Shown here: piece after piece, positions 1 through 5,433 of the stretch
Position numbering within the stretch: the first letter of the stretch is position 1
How the letters are laid out: every line of letters begins with the position of its first letter
The notes under the pieces: generated by a model
Databases searched by the model: none
The model's input: only the letters and a program-made list of their open reading frames with translations
Told to the model about the DNA's origin: nothing
DNA from: Chloroflexota bacterium
GTDB lineage: Bacteria > Chloroflexota > Limnocylindria > QHBO01
Reading direction: 5' to 3'
Length of the DNA: 5,437 bases
NCBI GenBank assembly: GCA_005879775.1
Contig: VBJX01000069.1
Location: 1 to 5,437, forward strand
Translations under genes and position numbers: made by a program

Positions 1-368
1 TAGCTGGAGCCGGCCAGTGCCTCCAGCCGGACGGCATCGGCTGTCTCGTACAGGTAGCGGCGTGCGATGGTGAAGGCCCAGTCGGTCCTGGCGTGGTTCA
101 TGAGCGCCGCGTGCCGGTAGGCATCGGCCGGTCGTCCGAAGGCGACCTCATCGGCCTCCTCGCCGGTCAGTTCGGCACGGAGTTCGTACCAGGCCTTGGC
201 ATGGCCGATCTCGTCCTGGCTGACCGAGCTCATCGCCACGTCCTCTTCCAGCATCGGCGCGATGCCGGTCCACTCGGAGTCCCAGAAGCCGAGCACGAAC
301 TCGTCGTCGGCCATGGCCAGCAGCAGCTCAGCGATGCAGGCGCGGGTCACCTCGTCAAGCTCGCTCAC
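1..368 (-). CDS. paaC: Phenylacetyl-CoA epoxidase subunit PaaC, N-terminal part (cut by window edge)
   Basis: The gene runs off the left edge; 122 codons plus two bases are present, about half of a normal PaaC (roughly 250 residues). I read it by hand from the GTG at 368, which overlaps the paaB stop in a GTGA junction and has a GGAGGT Shine-Dalgarno six bases upstream. The translation begins MSELDEVTRACIAELLLAMA and continues with FWDSEW (28-33), LEEDVAM (40-46) and QDEIGHAKAW (51-60), the helical ferritin-like pattern of PaaA/PaaC. In the family, PaaC pairs with PaaA in the epoxidase complex that acts on phenylacetyl-CoA in the cytoplasm, and is considered structural. Here the E53-x-x-H56 metal-ligand pattern is kept, unlike E. 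coli PaaC as I recall it. Its position directly after paaB matches the usual paaABC order. Translation is probably coupled to paaB. Confidence 0.9.
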   Translation of the reverse strand, partial: MSELDEVTRACIAELLLAMADDEFVLGFWDSEWTGIAPMLEEDVAMSSVSQDEIGHAKAWYELRAELTGEEADEVAFGRPADAYRHAALMNHARTDWAFTIARRYLYETADAVRLEALAGSS

Positions 369-706
369 TCTGCGACCTCCTCGGTGTCTCGGGATCCGGC
401 CGTGCCGGCACGAGTCTTGGCAGCTTCCAGCTTGTGCTTGATCAGGAACCCGCCCGGCCGCTTGAAGGACCGATCAAACGGGGGCTTCAGCAGGTCGGGA
501 TCATCCAGCTCGGTGATCGCCTCACGGGGCACGATCCAGAGCCGCTCGCTCTCCTGGCGCCGGCCATAGAACTCGCGTGCGTAGTGGGTGGCCAGCTCCT
601 CGTCGGGCGCCTTCACACTGCCGCCGTGCACCATCGGGTCGCCCTCTCCCTCCTGGCGGAATACCTCCCAGACGCGATCGTGGGGAGGAGCTGCCCTTTC
701 GTCCAT
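365..706 (-). CDS. paaB: Phenylacetyl-CoA epoxidase subunit PaaB
   Basis: A 113-residue protein matching the short PaaB subunit (about 95 residues in E. coli). Family hallmarks are VWEVFRQE (12-19), MVHGGSVKAPDEELA (25-39), HYAREFYGRR (41-50) and ERLWIVPREAI (54-64). The C-terminal 20-30 residues, rich in K, E and T, are an extension beyond the conserved part. PaaB carries no metal site; in the family it bridges PaaA-PaaC pairs in the soluble epoxidase complex. The frame stays open to 994, but homology begins only just before VWEVF, so I chose the ATG at 706. No Shine-Dalgarno precedes it; instead TAGGCT ends seven bases upstream, suggesting a leaderless start. It lies 10 bases after the membrane-protein gene and overlaps paaC by four bases. 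Confidence 0.93.
   Translation of the reverse strand: MDERAAPPHDRVWEVFRQEGEGDPMVHGGSVKAPDEELATHYAREFYGRRQESERLWIVPREAITELDDPDLLKPPFDRSFKRPGGFLIKHKLEAAKTRAGTAGSRDTEEVAE
375..380 (-). promoter_or_regulatory. Strong Shine-Dalgarno of paaC
   Basis: GGAGGT lies six bases before the GTG at 368, inside the last codons of paaB. It is the best ribosome-binding site in the window and fixes the paaC start, which otherwise uses a non-ATG codon. Confidence 0.8.
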
Positions 707-713
707 GGGTCCA

Positions 714-719
714 AGCCTA
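714..719 (-). promoter_or_regulatory. Candidate -10 hexamer for leaderless paaB
   Basis: TAGGCT fits TANNNT and ends seven bases before the paaB ATG. Its first three bases are the stop codon of the upstream membrane-protein gene. There is no convincing -35 box about 17 bases further up and no Shine-Dalgarno. The spacing is what a transcript beginning at or near the ATG would need. Confidence 0.45.
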
Positions 720-1217
720 CCCCGGGGAGATGGGGTCCGCTTCACCGCTCGTCTCGGAATCGTCCTCGCGGCCCCTACGCCTGATCTGACCCAACAATGC
801 CATCGGACCTGAAATAGCAAACAGCCCACCGAAGAAGCCGGCGAAGAGCAATGCGGCCAGCATGTGACTTGGTTGGCGTCTGGGATCCGACGGCAACCAA
901 ATAGGCGGCGGGTTCGTGGTACTAGCGACCCAAAATAGGAACAACGCGACACCGAACAATGGCGTAACGCCGAGGAGCCACACGGGCTCGTCATCGCTCG
1001 GGACCAGCGCGTTCAACTTTACGCCGGCCACGCCGACGCAAAGAATTCCGAAGACCACCAATCCGATGCTGATCGACCACTTCGCGCTGAGGTCTTCAGC
1101 AGGATCCACGGCGGAACTCGGCGCGCTCGTCACCAAAACCATCGCGAGGACAGTCGCTGCGAAGCCAATTGCGAACAGAATCGCGATGCGCCACTCCGCT
1201 GGCTCGAGGAGTCTCAA
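717..1217 (-). CDS. Unrecognised four-helix membrane protein between paaA and paaB
   Basis: I do not recognise a family. The 166-residue product has four strongly hydrophobic stretches at about 11-31, 48-67, 79-99 and 118-143. A loop with a polar PPPIWLPSDPRRQP stretch (103-116) joins helices 3 and 4, and the cytoplasmic-looking tail has RRRGRED followed by acidic and serine residues. The start is TTG at 1217: from the in-frame paaA stop down to it there is no ATG or GTG, and AGAGGTGG sits just upstream. The next in-frame ATG (residue 26) would destroy helix 1. GC is about 60% (841-1200) against about 69% in neighbouring paaA (1321-1680), so it may be a later arrival. It lies 48 bases after paaA and 10 before paaB, so it should be cotranscribed with paaA. 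A role in aromatic-acid uptake or in unrelated membrane biology are both possible; neither is shown by the sequence. Confidence 0.75.
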   Translation of the reverse strand: MRLLEPAEWRIAILFAIGFAATVLAMVLVTSAPSSAVDPAEDLSAKWSISIGLVVFGILCVGVAGVKLNALVPSDDEPVWLLGVTPLFGVALFLFWVASTTNPPPIWLPSDPRRQPSHMLAALLFAGFFGGLFAISGPMALLGQIRRRGREDDSETSGEADPISPG

Positions 1218-1220
1218 TAA

Positions 1221-1228
1221 CCACCTCT
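1221..1228 (-). promoter_or_regulatory. Shine-Dalgarno deciding a TTG start
   Basis: AGAGGTGG is followed by TTA and then the TTG at 1217. The core GAGG is six bases from the start codon. It supports the rare TTG start of the membrane-protein gene, for which no ATG or GTG is available upstream in frame. Confidence 0.6.
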
Positions 1229-1265
1229 TGGTCGCCCCGGTGCCTGAAGGTGCCGACCAGATGGG

Positions 1266-2186
1266 TCAGGCAGCGGCGACCCCGACCGGACCGATGATCG
1301 CATCGCGCACCCACTGGGTGACGTCGCGCGCGTTGCGCCGGAACTCCAGGCGCTCCTGCGACTTCGGCCCGTGCCCGGTGACGACCGAGCGCAGCTCGTC
1401 CCAGTCAGGCTCGGTGTAGGCCCAGCGGCCGGCTGCCTGGTCGTAGTCGAGGGCCGGATCAGGGATCAGCAGGCCGAGCTCGCGGATGCGCGGAACGTAG
1501 ATTGAGAGGAACTCCTGCCGCAGCTGCTCGTTGCCCTTGGCCTTGATCTTCCAGATCAGGTCCCGATCGGTGGCCGGATCGGTCGGCGGGCCATGCATCT
1601 GCATCAGGGGGCCCCACCATCGGTCGAGCGCCTCCTGCACCAGGCCGCGCTGTGCATCGGTCCCGTTCATGAGGGTCAGGACCACGTCACGCCCATGCAT
1701 GATGTGGACCGATTCCTCCCAGCAGATCTTCTTCATCGTCCGCGCGTACGGGGCGTAGGAAGAGTCACGCAGTGCCTGCTGGCTGACGATCGCAGCCGCG
1801 TCCACCAGCCAGGCGATGATCCCCACGTCGCCCCAGCTGCGGGTCGGGTAATGGAAGACGTTGTGGAACTTGGTCTTGCCGGCGATCAGGTCGCTCAGCA
1901 TCTGCTCGCGGCTCTTGCCCAGGTCTTCCGCCACGCGGTAGAGGAGCTGGGCGTGGCCGACCTCGTCCTGGACCTTGCTCGTCAGCGCCAGTTTGCGGCG
2001 CAGGGTCGGAGCGCGGAGGATCCACTCGCGCTCAGGGAGCACGCCCATCAGCTCCGAGTTGGCATGCATCTCGACGAACTTGAGCACCGCGGCGCGGTAG
2101 TCGTCGGGCATCCAGTCATCGGCCTCGACCTTGCCGCCGCCGGAGACGTGCGCGTAGAAGGCCTCGGCTCGTTCAGCCTCGTTCAC
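1266..2186 (-). CDS. paaA: Phenylacetyl-CoA epoxidase catalytic subunit PaaA
   Basis: A 306-residue protein, close to the 309 of E. coli PaaA. PaaA is the di-iron oxygenase subunit that, with PaaB, PaaC and the reductase PaaE, uses O2 to form the ring-1,2-epoxide of phenylacetyl-CoA in the cytoplasm. The ferritin-like iron-ligand pattern is complete: a glutamate in ANSELMG (E45), D74-E75-V-G-H78 in the second helix and E158-S-V-H161 in the later one. Other family signatures are FHYPTRSWGDV (111-121), the WWGPLMQMHGPP region (190-201) and the C-terminal Trp-rich PDWDEL. The frame is open upstream to 2348, but family similarity begins at NEAERAEAF, so I chose the GTG at 2186. TACCCT ends seven bases before it; the AGG between them is too close to be a good Shine-Dalgarno. 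The gap after the DUF2255 gene is 37 bases. Confidence 0.94.
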   Translation of the reverse strand: MNEAERAEAFYAHVSGGGKVEADDWMPDDYRAAVLKFVEMHANSELMGVLPEREWILRAPTLRRKLALTSKVQDEVGHAQLLYRVAEDLGKSREQMLSDLIAGKTKFHNVFHYPTRSWGDVGIIAWLVDAAAIVSQQALRDSSYAPYARTMKKICWEESVHIMHGRDVVLTLMNGTDAQRGLVQEALDRWWGPLMQMHGPPTDPATDRDLIWKIKAKGNEQLRQEFLSIYVPRIRELGLLIPDPALDYDQAAGRWAYTEPDWDELRSVVTGHGPKSQERLEFRRNARDVTQWVRDAIIGPVGVAAA

Positions 2187-2193
2187 GCCACCT

Positions 2194-2199
2194 AGGGTA
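2194..2199 (-). promoter_or_regulatory. Candidate -10 hexamer for leaderless paaA
   Basis: TACCCT (TANNNT, followed by A to give a symmetric TANNNTA) ends seven bases before the paaA GTG, within the 37-base gap after the DUF2255 gene. The -35 region (around GTGTCG) matches the consensus weakly. A short CGCC-CCCTC-GGCG hairpin lies just upstream; it has no T-run and is not a convincing terminator. Confidence 0.5.
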
Positions 2200-2223
2200 G
2201 CGCACCGCCGAGGGGGCGACACC

Positions 2224-2598
2224 TCAGCGCGGGAGCAGCTCCAGGGTGGTTGGCAGGTTCTCAGCATCAAGCATGGCAATGGTCGAGCGATGGTCACCGT
2301 ACTTGGCCAGGTAGCCGTGGCTGCAGGCCGCCACGCGGGCCGGATCACGGGCCGGCACGGCGGTCACCGCGACGGCCTGCTCGTCGACGTGCAGGACGCT
2401 CTCCGGGCGGGCCACGATCTCCCGGTACCAGCGCGCGCCCGGCCCGCGGAAGGAGCGGATCAGGATCCGATCGTGGTCGTCGACGACCACCCAGATGATC
2501 GTCCGATGGGGCGTCTCGTCGGGCGCCGAGGTCTCGATCTCCACCTCCTCGATGCCGCGCAGGCGGTCGACGAGGTCAGTGGCGAAGGGACTAGGCAT
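2224..2598 (-). CDS. DUF2255 family protein, split-barrel-like
   Basis: A 124-residue soluble protein. Middle and C-terminal motifs fit DUF2255: PHRTIIWVVVDDHDRILIRS (30-49), the RGPGARWYREI stretch (51-61), a short strand with VLHVDEQ (68-74), and YLAKYGDHRSTIAML followed by LPTTLELLP (96-123). The family is related to flavin/F420-binding split beta-barrels of the pyridoxamine-phosphate-oxidase type, but its function is not established and no cofactor can be assigned from sequence alone. The ATG at 2598 overlaps the preceding gene by eight bases (ATGCCTAG), so translation is probably coupled; the only Shine-Dalgarno candidate is a weak AGG six bases or so upstream. It ends 37 bases before paaA. 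No visible connection to phenylacetate. Confidence 0.85.
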   Translation of the reverse strand: MPSPFATDLVDRLRGIEEVEIETSAPDETPHRTIIWVVVDDHDRILIRSFRGPGARWYREIVARPESVLHVDEQAVAVTAVPARDPARVAACSHGYLAKYGDHRSTIAMLDAENLPTTLELLPR

Positions 2599-2848
2599 GT
2601 GGCGCCTGCTTCAACGGTCGATGCCAGGCATCGTAGGCCGCCGCCTTGGTAAGGGCGACGCGCAGGACCTCGCCCGATCCAGCCTCAACCTCACGGCGCG
2701 GCACATACAGGTCGACCGGCAGCAGGCCCCCGGTGCGCACCAGCAGGTAGTCGGCGAAGACGCCCTCCACGCGCCCGATGCGGCGCCCGCCGGCGCCGAC
2801 CAGGGATTGGCCGGTACGCGCATCGACGATGGGGCCCGGCTCGCTCAT
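2591..2848 (-). CDS. Small PRC-barrel/DUF2171-like protein
   Basis: An 85-residue protein without signal peptide or membrane helix. The pattern GGRRIGRVEGVFADYLLVRT (20-39) followed by GGLLPVDLYVPRREVE (40-55) is that of small PRC-barrel/DUF2171 domains, where a G-x-x-IG-x-V strand, a D-Y-x-x-V strand and a (Y/D)-x-P-R strand build a compact beta-barrel. Such proteins are often linked to stress or RNA-processing and photosynthetic PRC domains, but no function can be given here. The start at 2848 is the first ATG, four bases after the lipid-kinase stop; the gene overlaps the next by eight bases. TAGCGT ends six bases before the ATG and no Shine-Dalgarno is seen. Family assignment rests on motif recall, not a search. 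Confidence 0.8.
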   Translation of the reverse strand: MSEPGPIVDARTGQSLVGAGGRRIGRVEGVFADYLLVRTGGLLPVDLYVPRREVEAGSGEVLRVALTKAAAYDAWHRPLKQAPHA

Positions 2849-2852
2849 CGGC

Positions 2853-3791
2853 CTACGCTACCGCAACCCGCACCGCGCCGGGCAGCACGCTCACCTCGAG
2901 CGGAAGGCCGCCGAACGGCTCGCCGTCCAGGTGGACGCGCGTCTCGGCGTCGCCCTCGATGCGCAGGGCCCGGGCCTGCACGATCTCGACCTTCGGGTTG
3001 TTGACGTGCCGCGCCCGGTAGATCCCCGGCAGCTCGCGGAGCGCCTCGAAGCGCGACAGGTCGCCGACGATGCAGATGTCCAGCCAGCCGTCGTTGGTGC
3101 TGGCTCCGGGACAGATCTGCATCCCGCCGCCGTAGTACGGACCGTTGGCGAAGGCGATGAAGAGGCTGCGCTGGTCGACGACCCGCGCCCCATCGTCGCC
3201 GCGCAGGGTGACCCGCAGGTCGCGGTTTCTGAACCGTCTCAGCTCGTTGAGGGTCGCCAGGAAATAGCCCGCCTCACCGCGCATCCACGCCTTGCGGTTG
3301 AAGGCCATCGTCCAGGCCACCTGGGCATCGAAGCCCACCCCGCCGGCGGCGGCGAAGTAGCGGATTGCCCCGCCATCGTCGCTCGCCTTGCCGACGTCGA
3401 ATGGCTGGGTCGCCTCGCCGGCCGCCACCGGCAGCGAGCCGATCGGATCGTTGGGCGGCAGGCCCACCCCGCGGGCGACGTCGTTGCCGCGTCCCGCCGG
3501 GACGATGCCCATGAGCGGCACGCCGCCATCCGGGCCGAGGCCCGTGGCCATCAGGCCGTTGAGCACCTCCTGGATCGTGCCGTCGCCACCGACGGCGATC
3601 ACGCGGTCATGGCCCAGGTCGGCGGCCTCGGCAGCCAGCCGCTCCGCGTGTCCGCGCTCGCGGGTCTCGAGCAGGCGGCCATGGATGCCCTGCTCCGCCA
3701 TCCAGGCTTCGATGCGGGGGGCGAGCCCGTGAGCACGTCCGCTGCCCGCGATCGGGTTGACGATGAAGAGGGGAGAGCTGGGCGCAGGCAC
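2853..3791 (-). CDS. Diacylglycerol-kinase-family lipid kinase (DagK/YegS/BmrU type)
   Basis: A 312-residue protein of the usual length for bacterial lipid kinases that phosphorylate diacylglycerol or related lipids at the inner face of the membrane. Motifs in order: FIVNPIAGSGRA (9-20) in the first strand, V-G-G-D-G-T (67-72), the signature nucleotide/catalytic motif, P-A-G-R-G-N-D-V-A (98-106), AAGGVGFDAQV (148-158), GGGMQICPGAS (221-231) with DGWLDI (234-239), and H-L-D-G-E (287-291), which carries the catalytic-region Asp-Gly-Glu. The third motif has AGRGND where GTGND is common. The frame is open far upstream through the molybdoenzyme, but homology starts at FIVNP, so I chose the GTG at 3791; GGAG lies 13 bases before it, rather far. 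It starts 38 bases after the molybdoenzyme stop and ends four bases before the next gene. Substrate cannot be told from the sequence. Confidence 0.92.
   Translation of the reverse strand: MPAPSSPLFIVNPIAGSGRAHGLAPRIEAWMAEQGIHGRLLETRERGHAERLAAEAADLGHDRVIAVGGDGTIQEVLNGLMATGLGPDGGVPLMGIVPAGRGNDVARGVGLPPNDPIGSLPVAAGEATQPFDVGKASDDGGAIRYFAAAGGVGFDAQVAWTMAFNRKAWMRGEAGYFLATLNELRRFRNRDLRVTLRGDDGARVVDQRSLFIAFANGPYYGGGMQICPGASTNDGWLDICIVGDLSRFEALRELPGIYRARHVNNPKVEIVQARALRIEGDAETRVHLDGEPFGGLPLEVSVLPGAVRVAVA
2855..2860 (-). promoter_or_regulatory. Candidate -10 hexamer before the DUF2171-like gene
   Basis: TAGCGT (again followed by A, a TANNNTA) ends six bases before the ATG at 2848. It overlaps the last codon and stop of the lipid-kinase gene, so it could arise from coding constraint; it is listed because it repeats the geometry seen before paaA and paaB. 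Confidence 0.3.
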
Positions 3792-3829
3792 GAGGTCGAT
3801 TCTGCTCCGCGCGTCAAGGAGACCCGTCG

Positions 3830-5380
3830 TCAGCTGACGGCGACCTCGATGGTGTGATAACCGCGAGCCCCGTCGGGTGCGGGCGGCGTCTCCTGTGCGC
3901 TCTGCACTTCGCCCCTGCCGTCGGTGGCGCGCACCTTGAGGGTGTGGTTGCCGGAGGTCGCCTGCCAGCGGTAGAGCCACTGCACCCAGGTCGCCTTCGA
4001 GATCGGGGTCGAGAGGGTGGCATCGGCCCACTCCTGGTCGTCGACCTGAACCTCGACCCGGGTTATGCCGCGGTCCGGTGCCCAGGCGACGCCGGCGATC
4101 GGCCGCTCGCCGCTGACGACGGTCTGCCCGAACTGCGGCACGTCGATACGCGACTGGGTCAGGATCGGCGCCTCCTTCGCCCAGCCCCGCGGCACCCAGT
4201 AGGCGTCGACGTCCTCGAGCCTGGTCAGCCGGATCTTGGTGACCCACTTGGTGGCCGAGACGTAGCCGAACAGCCCCGGCACGATGAGGCGCGCGGGATA
4301 GCCGTGCTCGTTGGGCAGCTGCTGCCCGTTCATGGCCACTGCCACCAGCGCCTCCCGCTCGGCCACGTCCAGCCAGGCGGTCGGGAAGCCAGCCGTCCAG
4401 CCATCGAACGACTCCGGGACGACCTGCGTCGCGCCGGCCTGGACTCCCGCACGGTCGAGGAGGTCGCGCAGGCGTACGCCTTTCCAGAGAGCATTGCCGA
4501 CCAGGTCGCCACCCACCTCGTTGCTGACGCAGGCGATGGTCACGTACTCCTCGTGCATCGGCATGGCCAGCAGCTCGGCGTAGGTGAGGGTGAACGGATG
4601 GTCGACCATGCCCTCCACGCTGAGCGACCAGGTCGTGGCGTCCAGGCGTGGCGTCAGCAGCTGGGTGTCGATCCGATAGAAGACCGGGTTCGGGGTGACG
4701 AGCCTGCTGATCCCCGGCACATGGAGCTCGGCCGCCGCAGGCAGCGGCGCCACAACGTCGACGGCCGTGGGAATGGTCCTGACCACCGCAGGCACGGCGT
4801 TGCGCTGGTCGATGAGCAGGCGTCCGACTCCCCCGGCGGCGATCGCCGCACCGGCCAGGCCGATCGAGGTGCCGATGAAACGGCGGCGGCTCCAGTCGGG
4901 CATCTCCGCAATACCGCTCGGGGTGACCGCGCGGAGCAGCCAGCCGAGGAGGGTGGTGGCGACCAGGACGCCGATCACCGCGGCCACCAGCGCGAGGATT
5001 GGATCCACCAGGGGATCCCGCAGGGAGGCGCCGAGCCCCAGCAGGGCGATGGCGGCGAAGCCGATCGTGCTCCACCCGCGCTGCCGGCGAGCGATGACGC
5101 CGAGTGCGCCGGCCAGGACGAGTGCCCCGATGGCGACCGCCACGTTGAGCGCCAGCTTGTCGGCGGTCCCGAACAGGTCGACCACGATCTGCTTGGCGCC
5201 CGGCGGCTGGAGGGAGATGAGCAGCGCCCCGATCTCGACGATGACCGATGGGGCGCCCGCCAGGATGCCCGCCAGCAGCTCGGTGGCCGCCAGCGCCAAG
5301 CCTGCGGCCACGGCCCCGGCTGCGGCGGCGACCGGCCACGGTGCGATGGGGGTGTCGCGCGCGCCGGCCGGCTCAGTCAT
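3830..5380 (-). CDS. Membrane-anchored sulfite-oxidase-family molybdopterin oxidoreductase
   Basis: A 516-residue protein. Residues 1-150 hold four membrane helices (about 16-38, 75-97, 104-120, 126-149). A fifth, weakly hydrophobic helix (170-187) follows a twin-arginine motif, S-R-R-R-F-I (164-169), and is followed by R187 and R193. The molybdopterin domain (about 245-400) has the Mo-ligand cysteine C284 in IACVSNEVGG and the HGYPARLIVPGLFGYVSATKW segment's key residues H359, P362, R364, G372 and K378. A C-terminal Ig-like dimerisation domain (about 410-515) follows. There is no cytochrome b5 or haem c motif. The design matches actinobacterial five-helix molybdoenzymes integrated jointly by Sec and Tat, with the catalytic domain outside the cytoplasm. 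Substrate (sulfite, sulfoxide or other) is unknown. The ATG at 5380 begins the homology; no Shine-Dalgarno is visible. Confidence 0.92.
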   Translation of the reverse strand: MTEPAGARDTPIAPWPVAAAAGAVAAGLALAATELLAGILAGAPSVIVEIGALLISLQPPGAKQIVVDLFGTADKLALNVAVAIGALVLAGALGVIARRQRGWSTIGFAAIALLGLGASLRDPLVDPILALVAAVIGVLVATTLLGWLLRAVTPSGIAEMPDWSRRRFIGTSIGLAGAAIAAGGVGRLLIDQRNAVPAVVRTIPTAVDVVAPLPAAAELHVPGISRLVTPNPVFYRIDTQLLTPRLDATTWSLSVEGMVDHPFTLTYAELLAMPMHEEYVTIACVSNEVGGDLVGNALWKGVRLRDLLDRAGVQAGATQVVPESFDGWTAGFPTAWLDVAEREALVAVAMNGQQLPNEHGYPARLIVPGLFGYVSATKWVTKIRLTRLEDVDAYWVPRGWAKEAPILTQSRIDVPQFGQTVVSGERPIAGVAWAPDRGITRVEVQVDDQEWADATLSTPISKATWVQWLYRWQATSGNHTLKVRATDGRGEVQSAQETPPAPDGARGYHTIEVAVS

Positions 5381-5386
5381 GCCGGA

Positions 5387-5392
5387 TGTGTA
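5387..5392 (-). promoter_or_regulatory. Weak -10-like hexamer before the molybdoenzyme gene
   Basis: TACACA ends six bases before the ATG at 5380, preceded by TGG so that it reads as an extended -10 (TG-n-hexamer). The last base is A, not T, and no -35 is seen. It competes with the better TAGGCT further upstream. Confidence 0.3.
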
Positions 5393-5426
5393 CCACGACT
5401 TCGCGCGGCGCGTTGGCTCGCGCGGG

Positions 5427-5433
5427 TAGCCTA
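5427..5433. promoter_or_regulatory. Symmetric TANNNTA element, possible divergent promoter
   Basis: The seven bases TAGCCTA on the plus strand read TAGGCTA on the minus strand, so both strands present a TANNNT hexamer. On the minus strand TAGGCT is identical to the hexamer before paaB and would give the molybdoenzyme a leader of about 40 bases. On the plus strand TAGCCT would serve a divergent gene starting just past the window edge. The 5381-5437 stretch otherwise holds no gene that I can see. Confidence 0.35.

Noticed and set aside
707..994. N-terminal extension of PaaB up to 994
   Set aside because: It would overlap the membrane-protein gene in another frame, is rich in R, S and C, and lies outside PaaB similarity, which begins just after the ATG at 706.
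1229..1260. GGTCG/CGACC inverted repeat and repeated GGCACC in the paaA to membrane-protein gap
   Set aside because: The stem is only five pairs with a long unpaired loop, and no T-run follows; not enough for an attenuator or terminator.
2187..2348. N-terminal extension of PaaA up to 2348
   Set aside because: It overlaps the DUF2255 gene out of frame and has no PaaA similarity; the GTG at 2186 gives the usual family length.
3828..3839. Perfect 12-base palindrome CGTCAGCTGACG across the molybdoenzyme stop codon
   Set aside because: About one perfect 12-base palindrome is expected by chance in a window of this length, and there is no T-run or second copy to suggest a terminator or operator.
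2853..5339. An 828-codon open frame on the minus strand suggesting a large fusion ending in the lipid kinase
   Set aside because: The upstream two thirds are the molybdoenzyme gene read in the wrong frame: arginine- and glycine-rich with no family motif. The lipid kinase starts at the GTG at 3791.
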